Notes: a model not told the origin generated them from the letters alone. 64,000 bases of DNA from Rheinheimera texasensis DSM 17496 (GCF_000711985.1 NZ_KL544006.1:124001-188000); one strand, 5' to 3'. Positions 26,825 to 36,743 are shown, counted from the stretch's first letter. A program made the numbers and translations.

Positions 26825-27229
26825 CTAACCTGCCACAGCCGCCAAAGCGCTAATAAAATCGGGAACAAATGGTTTACCCTGTGCATTGAGCGCGGTGCCC
26901 GTAATGAGAGCATCCAGCATCAGTTTGCCATCAGCGCTGCGCCGTACCTGCTGGCGAAAGCCAAAACGCAATTTAGACACACTTTGATATTGTACTGTGA
27001 CAAAGAACTTGTCACCGCTTTGCAATGACGCTTTGTAATCCATCTCAGAACGTACCACGACCAGATGAATTTTTTCCCGCGTCAGTTTGGCAAAATCCAG
27101 ACCACAGGCCAGCAGGTATTCGTGTCGCGCGTGCTCCAGATAATGGAAATACACCGCGTTATTGACGATGCCCTGCATATCGCATTCGTAGTCGCGCACT
27201 TTAAAATCAACAGAAAACAACTCAGTCAT
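26825..27229 (-). CDS. Acyl-CoA thioesterase, 4HBT hotdog fold
   Basis: A 134-residue cytosolic hotdog-fold thioesterase. The YbgC-type active-site pattern is present: YECDMQGIVNNAVYFHYLEH (~14-33), where the Asp acts in catalysis, followed by ARHEYL. Residues 50-100 carry RSEMDYKASLQSGD and SKLRFGFRQQV of the hotdog sheet. It should hydrolyse an acyl-CoA thioester; chain length is unknown. AAGGA lies 6 bases upstream of the ATG. It sits 12 bases after the methyltransferase gene, so the two are probably cotranscribed. Confidence 0.9.
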   Translation of the reverse strand: MTELFSVDFKVRDYECDMQGIVNNAVYFHYLEHARHEYLLACGLDFAKLTREKIHLVVVRSEMDYKASLQSGDKFFVTVQYQSVSKLRFGFRQQVRRSADGKLMLDALITGTALNAQGKPFVPDFISALAAVAG

Positions 27230-27241
27230 GTTTTGTCCTTT

Positions 27242-28477
27242 TTATATCGCCTCAGGTGGAGACAAACTTGCTGGCGAGAGAGATCCCTGCACCAGTAACG
27301 CTTCCAGACAGTGTTGTCGGATACCATAAAACTGCTTCAGCGCGCTGATCTGTGCCAGAACCGCTTGTTGCCGCGCAGCAACCACTGAGCCTTCTCTTTT
27401 AACCGCCAGAATCATTTTGTTTTTACTGGTATGTTCCAGCGCGATAAATTCAAACACCTGCGTATCATAACCATGCGCCTCCAACAGCAAAGCACGGATG
27501 CCATCGGTCAGCATTTCCGCTTCCTGGCCGAGATGAATCCCATGCTGTAATAATGGCGATAATACCGCCGGGCTTTGTAACTGCGGACGGATCTCTTTGT
27601 GGCAACAGGGCGAACACATAATCACACTGGCACCGGCGCGAATGCCCATATGGATGGCATGGTCGGTTGCCGTATCACAGGCATGCAAAGCGATCATCAC
27701 ATCAAGGCCTGTGCTTTGATAATGCTGCACGTCACCTTGCTCAAAGCGAATGCCCGGTTGGTTGAGCCGTGCCGCGGTGGTATTACACAAGTCCACCAGA
27801 CTCTGGCGCAACTCGACGCCAATAACCTCGGCTGGCAACGCGAGTTGTTGCAGATAATGCGCCACGGCAAAGGTCAGGTACGCTTTGCCGGAACCAAAAT
27901 CAGCGATGGTCAAATTGCCGCGTTCCAGCAAACCAGCCTCTTTCAGCGCCCTGGCAAAAATCTCGATGAACTTATTGATTTGCTTCCATTTTTTCTGCAT
28001 GGTGGGCGCAATCTGACCATCACTACCGGCAATACCAAGCTCGCGTAAAAATGGCGCCTGACTATCGATAAAACGTTGTTTTTCCCGGTTATGGCTTTGC
28101 GCCGGCGCCAAAGCAGCGGTGGCGGTTTTACGCGTATTGAGCAGCACTTTGCCTTTTTTCGATACCGTCAGCTGAGTTTCGCTGCCGTTGCATTCCAGCA
28201 ACGCGGCTCTAAAGTCGGTGGTCAGCCATTGCGTTAACAGCGGCGTCAGTTCGTCCGGGCTGAAGTTTTTGGTTTGATCAAAGGTTTTGTTTTCAAATAA
28301 CACACTAAGCTGGGTGCCGGTTTTCAGCAAAATCGGCCGGATTTGGATGCGATTTAGTTCGCTTTGGTTGCCGGCATAACGCGACAACACCAGCCGCAGC
28401 AATTGGTTTTGGCTAAAAGCATCGTGAAATTGCCGGATAAAACCGGCCAGTGGTACAGCTATTTCGGCTTGGCTCAT
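27242..28477 (-). CDS. SAM-dependent methyltransferase (Methyltransf_32-like)
   Basis: A 411-residue protein. The N-terminal ~150 residues have no recognised family. The C-terminal part is a class I SAM-dependent methyltransferase: ADFGSGKAYLTFAVAHYLQ (motif I, ~200), IGVELRQSLVDLC (motif II), IRFEQGDVQHY and MIALHACDTATDHAI. The CSPCCHKEIRP cysteine-rich motif is characteristic of the group related to eukaryotic GSTCD/Trm13-like enzymes and suggests RNA or small-molecule methylation, but substrate is unknown. The ATG at 28477 is chosen over a TTG one codon earlier; no clear ribosome binding site is visible. Confidence 0.82.
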   Translation of the reverse strand: MSQAEIAVPLAGFIRQFHDAFSQNQLLRLVLSRYAGNQSELNRIQIRPILLKTGTQLSVLFENKTFDQTKNFSPDELTPLLTQWLTTDFRAALLECNGSETQLTVSKKGKVLLNTRKTATAALAPAQSHNREKQRFIDSQAPFLRELGIAGSDGQIAPTMQKKWKQINKFIEIFARALKEAGLLERGNLTIADFGSGKAYLTFAVAHYLQQLALPAEVIGVELRQSLVDLCNTTAARLNQPGIRFEQGDVQHYQSTGLDVMIALHACDTATDHAIHMGIRAGASVIMCSPCCHKEIRPQLQSPAVLSPLLQHGIHLGQEAEMLTDGIRALLLEAHGYDTQVFEFIALEHTSKNKMILAVKREGSVVAARQQAVLAQISALKQFYGIRQHCLEALLVQGSLSPASLSPPEAI

Positions 28478-28527
28478 CAATCAGTCCGAGGGCTAAAGGT
28501 TCTGGCGCGCAGTATATCAGAATGGGG

Positions 28528-29439
28528 TTATTCCGGCTGCCGTGCACTGGATACCACGGCTAGCTCCACTGGTACTTTCAGCCAGTATTCCTGCTGTTGT
28601 AGCGGCGTTTCGGCCGGTAATAACGGGTTTTCCAGCTGAAACACCACGGATTTACTGAACTGACTGAGCGGAAACACCTGCTGCGCTATTGGATGAGCCT
28701 GCAAAAAAGCCTGTAACTCGCCACTGCGCGCCAGCTTGTCCAGCCCCCGGAACAGCCGTTCAGCCAATACCTTATTGTTTTTATTCACAAAATAGTACAT
28801 AGCAAATGGGTAGTGCAGCAGCACACTGGTGTTGTATTCCAAATCCGGATAAGCCGCGGCAAAGGCTTTTTGCTCTACCGGTCCTTCGAAAATACTCCGC
28901 GGAAAATAATCACAGCGTTTGCGGCGTAATAACTCCAGCATCTGGTCGTGGCGCTCTGCAGTCATCACTTTCAGACCTGCAGCGCGCATAATATCGCTGT
29001 CCGGCCATAGCTCGCCCTGACAAGCGGTCAGGCGCTTTAATTCACTGAGCAGGCGGATTTGGCTGAACGCCTGCCGGTCAGTTTTGCGGATGATAAAACC
29101 ACGCCAACCCAAACCGCCGCCCAACAGCGGAACCCGTATTGGAAATAAGTCCTGCTCCAGTTCCGACGAGGTACCAAAATGATGAACATCGATAAAATTC
29201 TGTTTCATCAGCAGATAACGGTAGTCGCCCAAAGGCGGTGGTTGCAGTAGTTGAACCCGGGCAGCCCCATAATCGGCTTTGGTCCGGTTCAATACCAGTT
29301 GCAGCAGGTCCTGATAATAACTGACACTGGCTTCACCCGGCGATTGCAGTCCCAACACACGGATATGCTGTGGTTGTTCTGACAGTACATTGAAACTCCA
29401 GACGCCAAAGCACAGCAATAATCCAGTCAACAGCCGCAT
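28528..29439 (-). CDS. Exported solute-binding-like protein
   Basis: A 303-residue exported protein with signal peptide MRLLTGLLLCFGVWSFNVLS. The mature chain shows the layout of extracellular solute-binding proteins used in sensing (HIRVLGLQSPGEASVSYYQD, LLQLVLNRTKADYG, ELWPDSDIMRAAGLKVMTAE, MLELLRRKRCDYFPR, HYPFAMYYFVNKNN). No transporter partner is adjacent. It is a second orphan binding-like protein within 3 kb; the two share fold type, not obvious sequence. It is divergent from the DUF2799 lipoprotein gene. Confidence 0.65.
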   Translation of the reverse strand: MRLLTGLLLCFGVWSFNVLSEQPQHIRVLGLQSPGEASVSYYQDLLQLVLNRTKADYGAARVQLLQPPPLGDYRYLLMKQNFIDVHHFGTSSELEQDLFPIRVPLLGGGLGWRGFIIRKTDRQAFSQIRLLSELKRLTACQGELWPDSDIMRAAGLKVMTAERHDQMLELLRRKRCDYFPRSIFEGPVEQKAFAAAYPDLEYNTSVLLHYPFAMYYFVNKNNKVLAERLFRGLDKLARSGELQAFLQAHPIAQQVFPLSQFSKSVVFQLENPLLPAETPLQQQEYWLKVPVELAVVSSARQPE

Positions 29440-29615
29440 CCGTGTCCCCGCTCTGTCAGTAGTTTTTGCTCACTATAGTGGACTTGGCTGCACCACAGCA
29501 AGCAGCGTCATCTTTGCAATTCGTAGCTGGCTTTACAAAGCAATAACCGACGATTAGCATGCAGCAACGTTGCGGTGCTCAACACTGCAGAAACATTCTG
29601 AAAAAAAGGATCCTT

Positions 29616-30215
29616 ATGTTACGCCGGATGTTGATGGTGATTTTGCTCTCACAATTAGCTGCTTGTTCCAGTATCAGTAAAGATGAATGTTTGCAGGGCG
29701 ACTGGTATAGCCTTGGTGTCAATGACGGTAAAGCCGGCGAACTCAGCAGTAAATTCCGCGAATATCAGAAAGACTGCGCCGACCATGGCGTGATGCCGGA
29801 TTTTAAAACTTATCAGCAGGGCCATAGCCAGGGCCTGGTATTTTTCTGTGATTTCCAGCATGGCGAAGCCTGGGGCCGCGCCGGTAAAGATTACAACACA
29901 GCCTGTACCGGTAAACTCGAGCCTTCATTCCGGCAAGGTTTCCAGCAAGGTCAACGCTGGTATAAAGCCAAAAAAGTTGTCGATGATATTGCCGCGGCTA
30001 TCGCCGACTTACAAAACCGCAATCTGAATCTGCGTGAAGATATTTACGCCATTAATCAGCGCATCGCTGTGGAGCAAAACGCTTCAGCCCGTGCCGCGTT
30101 GCTCAACCAAGCCGACCGGCTGCGCTACCAGATGGAAGGATACAATCAGGAGATTGGGCGGCTGCAGATCCGACTGGCGCAAGCTGAAGCCAATTTCGCC
30201 CCGCTAAACCGCTAA
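29616..30215 (+). CDS. DUF2799-containing lipoprotein
   Basis: A 199-residue lipoprotein. The start MLRRMLMVILLSQLAAC has AAAAGGA 5 bases upstream and a lipobox LAAC at residues 14-17, so it is lipidated at Cys17. The body carries short Gly/Tyr-rich repeats typical of DUF2799 (GDWYSLGVNDGKAG, TYQQGHSQGLVFFC, FRQGFQQGQRWY) with paired cysteines, followed by a C-terminal coiled coil (~130-195, LNLREDIYAINQRI, RLRYQMEGYNQEIGRLQ). Function is unknown. It converges on the sulfatase-family gene with 5 bases between stops. Confidence 0.87.
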   Translation: MLRRMLMVILLSQLAACSSISKDECLQGDWYSLGVNDGKAGELSSKFREYQKDCADHGVMPDFKTYQQGHSQGLVFFCDFQHGEAWGRAGKDYNTACTGKLEPSFRQGFQQGQRWYKAKKVVDDIAAAIADLQNRNLNLREDIYAINQRIAVEQNASARAALLNQADRLRYQMEGYNQEIGRLQIRLAQAEANFAPLNR

Positions 30216-30220
30216 AACGT

Positions 30221-32200
30221 TCAGTGTTGCTGCAACTGCTGCTGGTACAGCTCTGATTGCTGATACCGCAGCATGCCCCAGCTCTGCACCAGTTGTAACG
30301 CTCTGGCCTGGTCGGCGACCGACAACTGCGTGAAGTCTGCCCAGGCCGCACCATCACTGGCGCGAAAATGCCGTTGCCGGAAGTCATATAACAAACGTCC
30401 ATGAACATCGATACGGGCGATTTGTTGTGGCGCACGCACCAGCCCCACCACTTGTAATACTGCTGGCGGTGGCGGTGGCAATGGCGCGCCCTGCGCTGTT
30501 GCCAGCAACAACGGCGCCACGTCAGCGTGACCAAGCACCGGCGGAAAAGCGATCCGGCGGTTGCTGACCATCAGCACTTTGGTTTGGGTGTCATTGAGCT
30601 GATGACCATGGCCGAGAAAACCATCATCAAATAAAGATTCGCCGTGATCTGAGGTAAACAGCTGAGTACTGTGTCCGGTGAGCTGATAGCTGTCGAGCAG
30701 CTGCTGCAGCTGACCCACCAACCAGTCCGCATTGGCCACCGCGTTCAGATAACTGAGCTTTAGCAAATCTTTATTTGCCGGTTGCATTTGCTGGCGGCTG
30801 ATTGCCTGACGGGTCAGCAGTGGCAACATCTCTTTGTGGTGATAAGGGTAATGCGCCGCCTGAATGTTCAGATAAAAAAACTGCGGCTGCGCCCAGTCGA
30901 CTTCGGCAAAACGTTGTTGCAACTGACGCAACAGGCGCTGTTCACTGATCCGCAGAGAGCCGGCGTTTAGCGACGGATCCAGCCGGTCAGCCAGCGCGGA
31001 GTCGGCATCAAAATAATACTGGCCAGGCCGTTTTAATCGGGTGCTGCTTAACACATCGCCAAAACGTTCCGCCTGCGCTGACAATACATTGAGCTGATAC
31101 CCCCGCGCCTGCAGCGCATCCAGTAAATTTTGTTGTGGCGGGTGATAACTCAGGCTGCGGTTAAACAGTGCTTTGAGTGAACTGGTGGTAAAACCGGTAT
31201 GACTATAGGCGTTGTCACTATAACTGCCCTGCTGTGCCAATGCCGCCAGATGCGGCATCACGGCTTTGCCGTCTTGCTTTGCAAACAAGACATCAGCGCG
31301 CACACTTTCCAGTACTATCAGAAAAATATGCTGGCCGGCGCGAAGGGGTAAATTCTTCAGCGCGTCCGGCTCGCCAACTGGCAAAGGCGGCAAATCACCA
31401 CCGAGCCCGTCTTCATCCATGCCATTGGCCGGAATATCCATGGCGCCGGGGTATAAAGCGGCATGAAAAGGCGCGGTGTCTGCCTGCCCCCCCAGCGCGC
31501 CGTAACCGTCGAGATCAAGATCAGTCAGCCGATTTAACAGCCCGGTCATCAGCTGCTGCGACAGTTTTTTCTCCAGTCCAAACCGATATGGCTGCTCTGT
31601 TGCAAGCAGTTGCCATTGCAAAGGAAATAACAACAGCATCAACAAAGCGCTGTAGGGCCACCAGCGGGCGCCATCGGCCACCGAGCTGCGGTAACGCCGA
31701 AAAGCCAGATGCACGCAATATAACAACATCAGACCGGTCGCCAGCGCCACCAATACCGGCAACAGATGCAAACTGAGCTCAGTCAACACCATGCTGATGG
31801 CCGCCAGCACACTGCCGCCGCCCAAATTCGCCAATACCTGCCAGTCCAGATTGTCACCAAAATACTGGTACAACTCGCCGCCAACCCAGCCATGACCAAG
31901 CTGGAGCAGCACCACCATCAGCGCAAACCATAAGTGGCTGCGGCTGCTGGTCCGCAACCGGCAAATCAGGTTGTATAGCATAAAAGCACAGGTTACCGCC
32001 GTCAGGTCGGCGAGCCAGCCGGCCATAACATAAAGCAGTCGTTCGGAAAAAAGCAGAAAAGTATGGGGTTGCAGAAAACCACCGCCAGTGAAAAGCTGAT
32101 ATTTGTGTTGAAACACCACAGCATCAAACACTGAACAGAACAGACTCAGCGCAATCACAAGCAGCAGGGAACGGCGATCAGGACGAGGCAACAACGGCAC
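30221..32200 (-). CDS. Sulfatase-superfamily inner-membrane protein
   Basis: A 659-residue membrane enzyme of the alkaline phosphatase/sulfatase superfamily. Five or so membrane helices occupy ~10-225. The catalytic domain (~285-600) includes IFLIVLESVRADVL, where the ESxRAD block binds metal, SHTGFTTSSLKALF with the candidate nucleophilic Thr, and LFTSDHGESLFDDGFLGHGH with metal-binding Asp-His and His. The plan matches YejM/LtaS/EptA-like proteins; a phospho- or phosphoethanolamine-transfer or regulatory role in the envelope is possible, but the substrate is not readable. No obvious operon partner. Confidence 0.85.
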   Translation of the reverse strand: MPLLPRPDRRSLLLVIALSLFCSVFDAVVFQHKYQLFTGGGFLQPHTFLLFSERLLYVMAGWLADLTAVTCAFMLYNLICRLRTSSRSHLWFALMVVLLQLGHGWVGGELYQYFGDNLDWQVLANLGGGSVLAAISMVLTELSLHLLPVLVALATGLMLLYCVHLAFRRYRSSVADGARWWPYSALLMLLLFPLQWQLLATEQPYRFGLEKKLSQQLMTGLLNRLTDLDLDGYGALGGQADTAPFHAALYPGAMDIPANGMDEDGLGGDLPPLPVGEPDALKNLPLRAGQHIFLIVLESVRADVLFAKQDGKAVMPHLAALAQQGSYSDNAYSHTGFTTSSLKALFNRSLSYHPPQQNLLDALQARGYQLNVLSAQAERFGDVLSSTRLKRPGQYYFDADSALADRLDPSLNAGSLRISEQRLLRQLQQRFAEVDWAQPQFFYLNIQAAHYPYHHKEMLPLLTRQAISRQQMQPANKDLLKLSYLNAVANADWLVGQLQQLLDSYQLTGHSTQLFTSDHGESLFDDGFLGHGHQLNDTQTKVLMVSNRRIAFPPVLGHADVAPLLLATAQGAPLPPPPPAVLQVVGLVRAPQQIARIDVHGRLLYDFRQRHFRASDGAAWADFTQLSVADQARALQLVQSWGMLRYQQSELYQQQLQQH

Positions 32201-32284
32201 TACCTTGTGTCAGCAAAGTTCGGAAATATCTAAGGTGAGGCAGTATGCCCTGCCGGCAGCCGCGCTGCAATCCGGGCAGAGAAC

Positions 32285-33682
32285 TCAGGTGAAGTGATAC
32301 ATGATCTCCAGCTCCTCAATTTCAGCCTGCTCCTCATCCGAACTGAATTCAATCAAAATGTCGTAATCATCACGATACAGCTGAAAACGATCACCAATAT
32401 CCTGCATATCCGGAAAAGCCAGCCGCAGACCGGCTTTGGTGACAGGGATTTGCAAGGCCTTGAGCAGCGCCGGGATTTGATTCGGCTGATCGGACTTTCG
32501 CATCACCGGAGCGGTCAGCTTAATCCGGCGGATCTCGTCTTTCACCACCATCACATGCAGCTGACTGGTTGGTAGCCACCAACCCTGATTGCGCCGCTGC
32601 ACCAGTTGATGCAGACGCAAATGTGGCGGAAACAAACTGGCAGCAGGTTGTTGCTGCAGATTGCGTACGCTGACACTTTCAGCGAAAGCCAGCACATCCT
32701 GCCACGGTTGTTGCTGCAGAATCATCTGTGCCGGCAAAGTCGCAGCACTGCTGTAGTAAAAACCGGTTAACATGGCTGTGGTCTGATGTACAGATTCCGG
32801 GTTAAATTCTTCAAACTGCAGTTTCAGTTGTTGACCAGGCTGCTGTTTACGCCAGATCAGTGGGGTTACTTTGTGCCAGGAGCCTAGTTTCCCGGCAGCC
32901 TGTGCCATATCTGTTTTGTAGGCTACTTTACCTTCGACCAGCCAGGGTTTGTCATCAAATTCGGGATGGAACTCCAGTAAATTCCGGCCAACGCCGCTGA
33001 GGATTTCACTGTCGGTAAACACGGCTTTGACCAGCGGATCCAGGTAAACCCACAACCGGCGGCCATAACCTAATAAACGGGCGCCATCCGTTAAAGTTAA
33101 ATCGGCAGAGGGCGAGCCCCAAAGGGTAAAGACCTGCTCTGCGGTCATCTTCAGCTTCAGACCAAAGGCCCCCCCCTGTAACGACAGATGATGATTTGGC
33201 GGCACTATCACCCGATATTCCTCGGTATCCTGCCGTTTAATCACTGTGGTCACTGCAGTCCTGATTTGCGTACTGCCTAAATCAATTTTGATCTGGCGGG
33301 CCGCGCTGATGTCGGCACTTTTATCCGACAACGCATTATTACCTTCACAGAAACGGAACAATTCCAGCTGAACCAATACTTCGGAATAATTACCGGGCAG
33401 TTTATGTTCGCTTTGTTTGATTTTTTGCACCAGTACAGCATCAAAACGCCGCGCCGTGGCATTTTCACGGATCTGTTGCAGATAACGTGCAACCTCAGGC
33501 ACATCTCTTAACAAGGCAAAACGCCACAAGTTATGGTTGCGCACTTTCAGCACAGTTTTCAGTGGCACCACTTCGGCTTGCTTACACTCCGGTAACAAGT
33601 CGACCAGCGGAGCCAGTGATTCAGCATGCAGCACGGGCAGCTGGCAGGCTAAAAAAAAGGCGCATAATTGCGGCAACTTCAT
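32285..33682 (-). CDS. Exported protein of unknown function
   Basis: A 465-residue protein with no family I recognise. The chosen ATG (MKLPQLCAFFLACQLPVLHA) has AAAGGA 6 bases upstream and yields a clean signal peptide; an upstream frame to 33712 adds a Cys-rich leader and is unlikely. The mature protein is mixed alpha/beta with no membrane segment and ends in an acidic stretch (SSDEEQAEIEELEIM). It begins 52 bases after the DUF2238 gene stop on the same strand and may be cotranscribed with it. Confidence 0.7.
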   Translation of the reverse strand: MKLPQLCAFFLACQLPVLHAESLAPLVDLLPECKQAEVVPLKTVLKVRNHNLWRFALLRDVPEVARYLQQIRENATARRFDAVLVQKIKQSEHKLPGNYSEVLVQLELFRFCEGNNALSDKSADISAARQIKIDLGSTQIRTAVTTVIKRQDTEEYRVIVPPNHHLSLQGGAFGLKLKMTAEQVFTLWGSPSADLTLTDGARLLGYGRRLWVYLDPLVKAVFTDSEILSGVGRNLLEFHPEFDDKPWLVEGKVAYKTDMAQAAGKLGSWHKVTPLIWRKQQPGQQLKLQFEEFNPESVHQTTAMLTGFYYSSAATLPAQMILQQQPWQDVLAFAESVSVRNLQQQPAASLFPPHLRLHQLVQRRNQGWWLPTSQLHVMVVKDEIRRIKLTAPVMRKSDQPNQIPALLKALQIPVTKAGLRLAFPDMQDIGDRFQLYRDDYDILIEFSSDEEQAEIEELEIMYHFT

Positions 33683-33733
33683 TCGGCATCCTTTCCCACA
33701 AAACAAACACATCTGGTTAACATATAGGTAATT

Positions 33734-34348
33734 TTATGCTGCTGCAAGCTGCACTAACTGGCGATCATGCCAGCGGCTTAGCAACAGCAGCGCAAGAATG
33801 GCCCCCAATAGCGCAAAACCCATATCTGCCTGTGTATCCCAGGCATAGCCCTGAGTACCGAGAAATTCATCAGCGCCCTGCCCGAGCATCACGGCCGCAG
33901 CCCATTCAATCAGCTCATATGCCGCACTGATCGCGAGCACGATACAGAGCAGGATAAACTGCAACATCCGCCGGCCTTGAATGTATGCACCACGCAGCAG
34001 AATTTCCCTCGCCACCAGCACCGGCACAAAGCCCTGCATCAGATGGCCGATTTTGTCATATGGATTGCGGTCTAACGCGAACCAGTCCATCAACCAAAAC
34101 CCCAGCGGAACCCGGGCGTAGCTATATGCGCCACCAAGGATCAACACCAGCGCATGACAAAAAATCAAACCATACAACAAAGGCGTTAACGGATAGGATT
34201 GGCGGGTCCGCCACAACAGCGGCCAGGCCAGTAACACCGGAAAAACTTCCAGTAACCAGGTGGTGCGGTCAAAAGGCGCAATTGCAGACCACAGCAACAG
34301 CAGCAGCAGCGCCGCAGACCCGGTATAAAAATGTTGGTTTAACAGCAT
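33734..34348 (-). CDS. DUF2238 (YjdF-type) integral membrane protein
   Basis: A 204-residue membrane protein with about six hydrophobic helices. DUF2238 features are visible: YDKIGHLMQGFVPVLVAREI (~97-116) and AAYELIEWAAAVMLGQGADE (~142-161), then DTQADMGFALLGA. Family members resemble E. coli YjdF; role unknown. The conserved His and Glu within membrane helices hint at an enzymatic or metal-linked role but this is inference. Confidence 0.85.
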   Translation of the reverse strand: MLLNQHFYTGSAALLLLLLWSAIAPFDRTTWLLEVFPVLLAWPLLWRTRQSYPLTPLLYGLIFCHALVLILGGAYSYARVPLGFWLMDWFALDRNPYDKIGHLMQGFVPVLVAREILLRGAYIQGRRMLQFILLCIVLAISAAYELIEWAAAVMLGQGADEFLGTQGYAWDTQADMGFALLGAILALLLLSRWHDRQLVQLAAA

Positions 34349-34500
34349 GGGTTCACCAATATCAGCAGTTACTGAACCAATGTAAGCAGTTACAAGGCCG
34401 AGGTAAAGCCTGCTTTCAGGTAAACCGGGTTAAATAATGGATAAATAATGGATAAATATTAAGTTTTTTATGATGCAAAGCTGATAAGACGCGGCAGCAT

Positions 34501-35409
34501 TCAGCAGACTGACGCCGACCAGCTGCTCAATTGCCGGGAGGAACAAAAATGCTGCGGCTGGCCATTGATCGGATCAACAAACCGCAGTTGTTGCGCCAGC
34601 AACTGCAAAGGCCCGGCCAGCGTCTGGGTTTTCGGCAGCAGTGCCGGATAATAAGGGTCAAATAAAATTGGGCAACCTATCGCCTGCATATGTAACCGCA
34701 ACTGGTGGGTTTTACCGGTATGAGGCGTCAGGGCAAACAAACCAAGCTGCTGTTGCCGCTGCACTAAACGCAACGTAGAGTGCGTATTTGGCTCCCCATC
34801 AACCTGCTGCATTAAAAACCTGGGCTGGGATTTTTCCAGCCGGTTTTGCATTGTGAATTCTTGCGGTAAAGACGCCTGCTGCAGCTGTTCCGGCAAGTGG
34901 GCAACCGCCTGATAAGTCTTTTCAATTCGACCTTGTGCAAACAGTTGATAATAAGCCGGACGGCTCTGTGGATTGAGCGAAAACATTACCAGCCCTGCAG
35001 TGTCGCGGTCCAGCCGGTGCACCGGCGCGATATCATCAAGCCCGGTGTCACGCCGCAACCGCTCGAGCAGACATTCATTGACAAATTCGCCACCCGGAAT
35101 GACCGGCAGGCCGTGCGGTTTGCAGGCCAGCAGAATATGCGCATCCTGATAGATGATCTGATGAGCGGCAGCCACGACCGGCTCTGCTACGACCTCGCGG
35201 TAATAACATAAACGCCGGCTTGGCAGAAAAGGCGTCTGCATACTGACGATTTCGCCGCTGTGCCAATGCACTTTGCCCTCAGCAAGGCGCGCGGCCCAAA
35301 TCTGTGGCGCAATACGGGGAAACTGTGCACAGAGAAACTGGTACAGATTGTCCCAGCCCTGGTTGACCGGCGGTAAAGTAATTTCGGAAGGCCGCGCCGC
35401 TTTTGACAT
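34501..35409 (-). CDS. RluA-family pseudouridine synthase
   Basis: A 302-residue RNA pseudouridine synthase. ATG at 35409 is preferred, with AGGAG 5 bases upstream; ATGs at 35412 and 35424 also exist. The catalytic motif HRLDRDTAGLVMF (Asp ~138) is intact, with HILLACKPHGLPVIPGG and HTGKTHQLRLHMQAIGCPIL (C-terminal motif III). It lacks a clear S4 domain. It resembles the YqcB/TruC-like or RluA-like small members; the rRNA or tRNA target cannot be named from sequence alone. Confidence 0.9.
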   Translation of the reverse strand: MSKAARPSEITLPPVNQGWDNLYQFLCAQFPRIAPQIWAARLAEGKVHWHSGEIVSMQTPFLPSRRLCYYREVVAEPVVAAAHQIIYQDAHILLACKPHGLPVIPGGEFVNECLLERLRRDTGLDDIAPVHRLDRDTAGLVMFSLNPQSRPAYYQLFAQGRIEKTYQAVAHLPEQLQQASLPQEFTMQNRLEKSQPRFLMQQVDGEPNTHSTLRLVQRQQQLGLFALTPHTGKTHQLRLHMQAIGCPILFDPYYPALLPKTQTLAGPLQLLAQQLRFVDPINGQPQHFCSSRQLSSWSASVC

Positions 35410-35477
35410 CATGACTCCTGACAACAGCAGCGGCGTATGCCGCAGTGCTCGTGGTCACGCATCTTAGCAAATTAAGG

Positions 35478-36743
35478 CTACAGCGCCCACAGCAACAATG
35501 CAGCAATGATGATGACCAGCGCACTGACGCCAAACAACCGCCGGCGCAGTCCGGCGCTGCCCACCACACTAACCAGCGCCGTTTTCACTAAGGTATTGCT
35601 GATCACGGCAATGACCAGCGCGGTTGCCGCCAATTGTTCGCGACCGGCTTGCTGCGCGTATTGCGCCATTGACAGTGTGATCGCATCCACATCCGTCGTA
35701 CCGGCGATGGCTGAAACCAGATAGAGCCCCTCGGCCGGTGCAAAATGCTCGGTCAGTTTCACCACCAGCAGCACCAGCGCAAACATCAAACCAAACTGGC
35801 TGGCGGCCCATAAACTGAACGGATTACTGATGCTGGTCGCGGAATTGGCCTGCAGCAACGGGGCCCGCCGGTAGAAGTATGCCGCCATTACCAGCGTTAC
35901 TAATGCCATCGCACTGATCACCGGCCACAACGGCGCCAGCAACGGCAGGCAAACAATACCGACCATCAGCAGCACCCGCAAAGACATCACCGCCCAAGCC
36001 AGCAGAATGCCACAGGCCAGTGCATCATCCTGATTTTCTCCCCCTTGTTGCTGCCGGCTCAGCCGGGCAAAACTCAGGCTCACCGCAGTGGACGACACCA
36101 GACCACCAGCCAGACCCGCGACCGCAGTGCCGCGCGCCGGCCCCAGCAAGCGGGTTGCGACATAACCAACCAGAGAGAGCATCGAGATCAGGATCACCAG
36201 TAACCAGATTTTATAGGGATTAAAGGCCTGCCAGGGGTCCAGAGCATGATTTGGCAACAGCGGTAACACGATAAAAGTCGCAATCAATAACTTCAGACCA
36301 GCATACAAATCCTCATTGCCGATTTTGTCGACTAATCCGTGCAGCGGCTGTTTAAACGCCAGAATGGCTGAAGTGATGATCGCCAGCGCGACTGCAATAC
36401 CCGCATAGCCGTGCATGACAGCACCACCGAGCAGAAACACCAGCATCGCGCTGAGCTCTGTGGTCAACCCCGGCATTTGCGGCTCTTCGCGTTGTTTGCG
36501 CTTATAGGCGGCCAGCACCAGCGTCGAAATCAGCGCCAGCACCGCCAGCTCCAATAAGGGCTGTTGCAGCTGCAGACCAAGCCAGGCACCAACAGCCCCC
36601 AGCAGCGCCAGTAACATAAAAGTTCGCACGCCGCCAAAGCTGCTGAGATTATTTACTTTGTGTTTTTCACGCTCAATCCCGACTAAAACCCCAATAGCGA
36701 GGGCATAGGCGAAGTTTTGCAGGATGGTCAGCTCGGTTTGCAT
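35478..36743 (-). CDS. MgtC/SapB-DUF4010 membrane protein
   Basis: A 421-residue polytopic membrane protein. The N-terminal MgtC/SapB-type region (ALAIGVLVGIEREKHKV, FGGVRTFMLLALLGAVGA) is followed by the larger DUF4010 domain (GNEDLYAGLKLLIATFIVLP, AGLAGGLVSSTAVSLSFAR, VSAIAGTTDVDAITLSMA). The ATG at 36743 has AGG upstream; a GTG at 36749 is possible. The family is associated with magnesium or envelope homeostasis in some bacteria, but its function is not established. Single-gene unit with an S9 peptidase gene upstream. Confidence 0.88.
   Translation of the reverse strand: MQTELTILQNFAYALAIGVLVGIEREKHKVNNLSSFGGVRTFMLLALLGAVGAWLGLQLQQPLLELAVLALISTLVLAAYKRKQREEPQMPGLTTELSAMLVFLLGGAVMHGYAGIAVALAIITSAILAFKQPLHGLVDKIGNEDLYAGLKLLIATFIVLPLLPNHALDPWQAFNPYKIWLLVILISMLSLVGYVATRLLGPARGTAVAGLAGGLVSSTAVSLSFARLSRQQQGGENQDDALACGILLAWAVMSLRVLLMVGIVCLPLLAPLWPVISAMALVTLVMAAYFYRRAPLLQANSATSISNPFSLWAASQFGLMFALVLLVVKLTEHFAPAEGLYLVSAIAGTTDVDAITLSMAQYAQQAGREQLAATALVIAVISNTLVKTALVSVVGSAGLRRRLFGVSALVIIIAALLLWAL

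Noticed and set aside
34300-34322. CAG-type run
   Set aside because: It encodes the N-terminal Leu-rich helix of the DUF2238 protein on the opposite strand.
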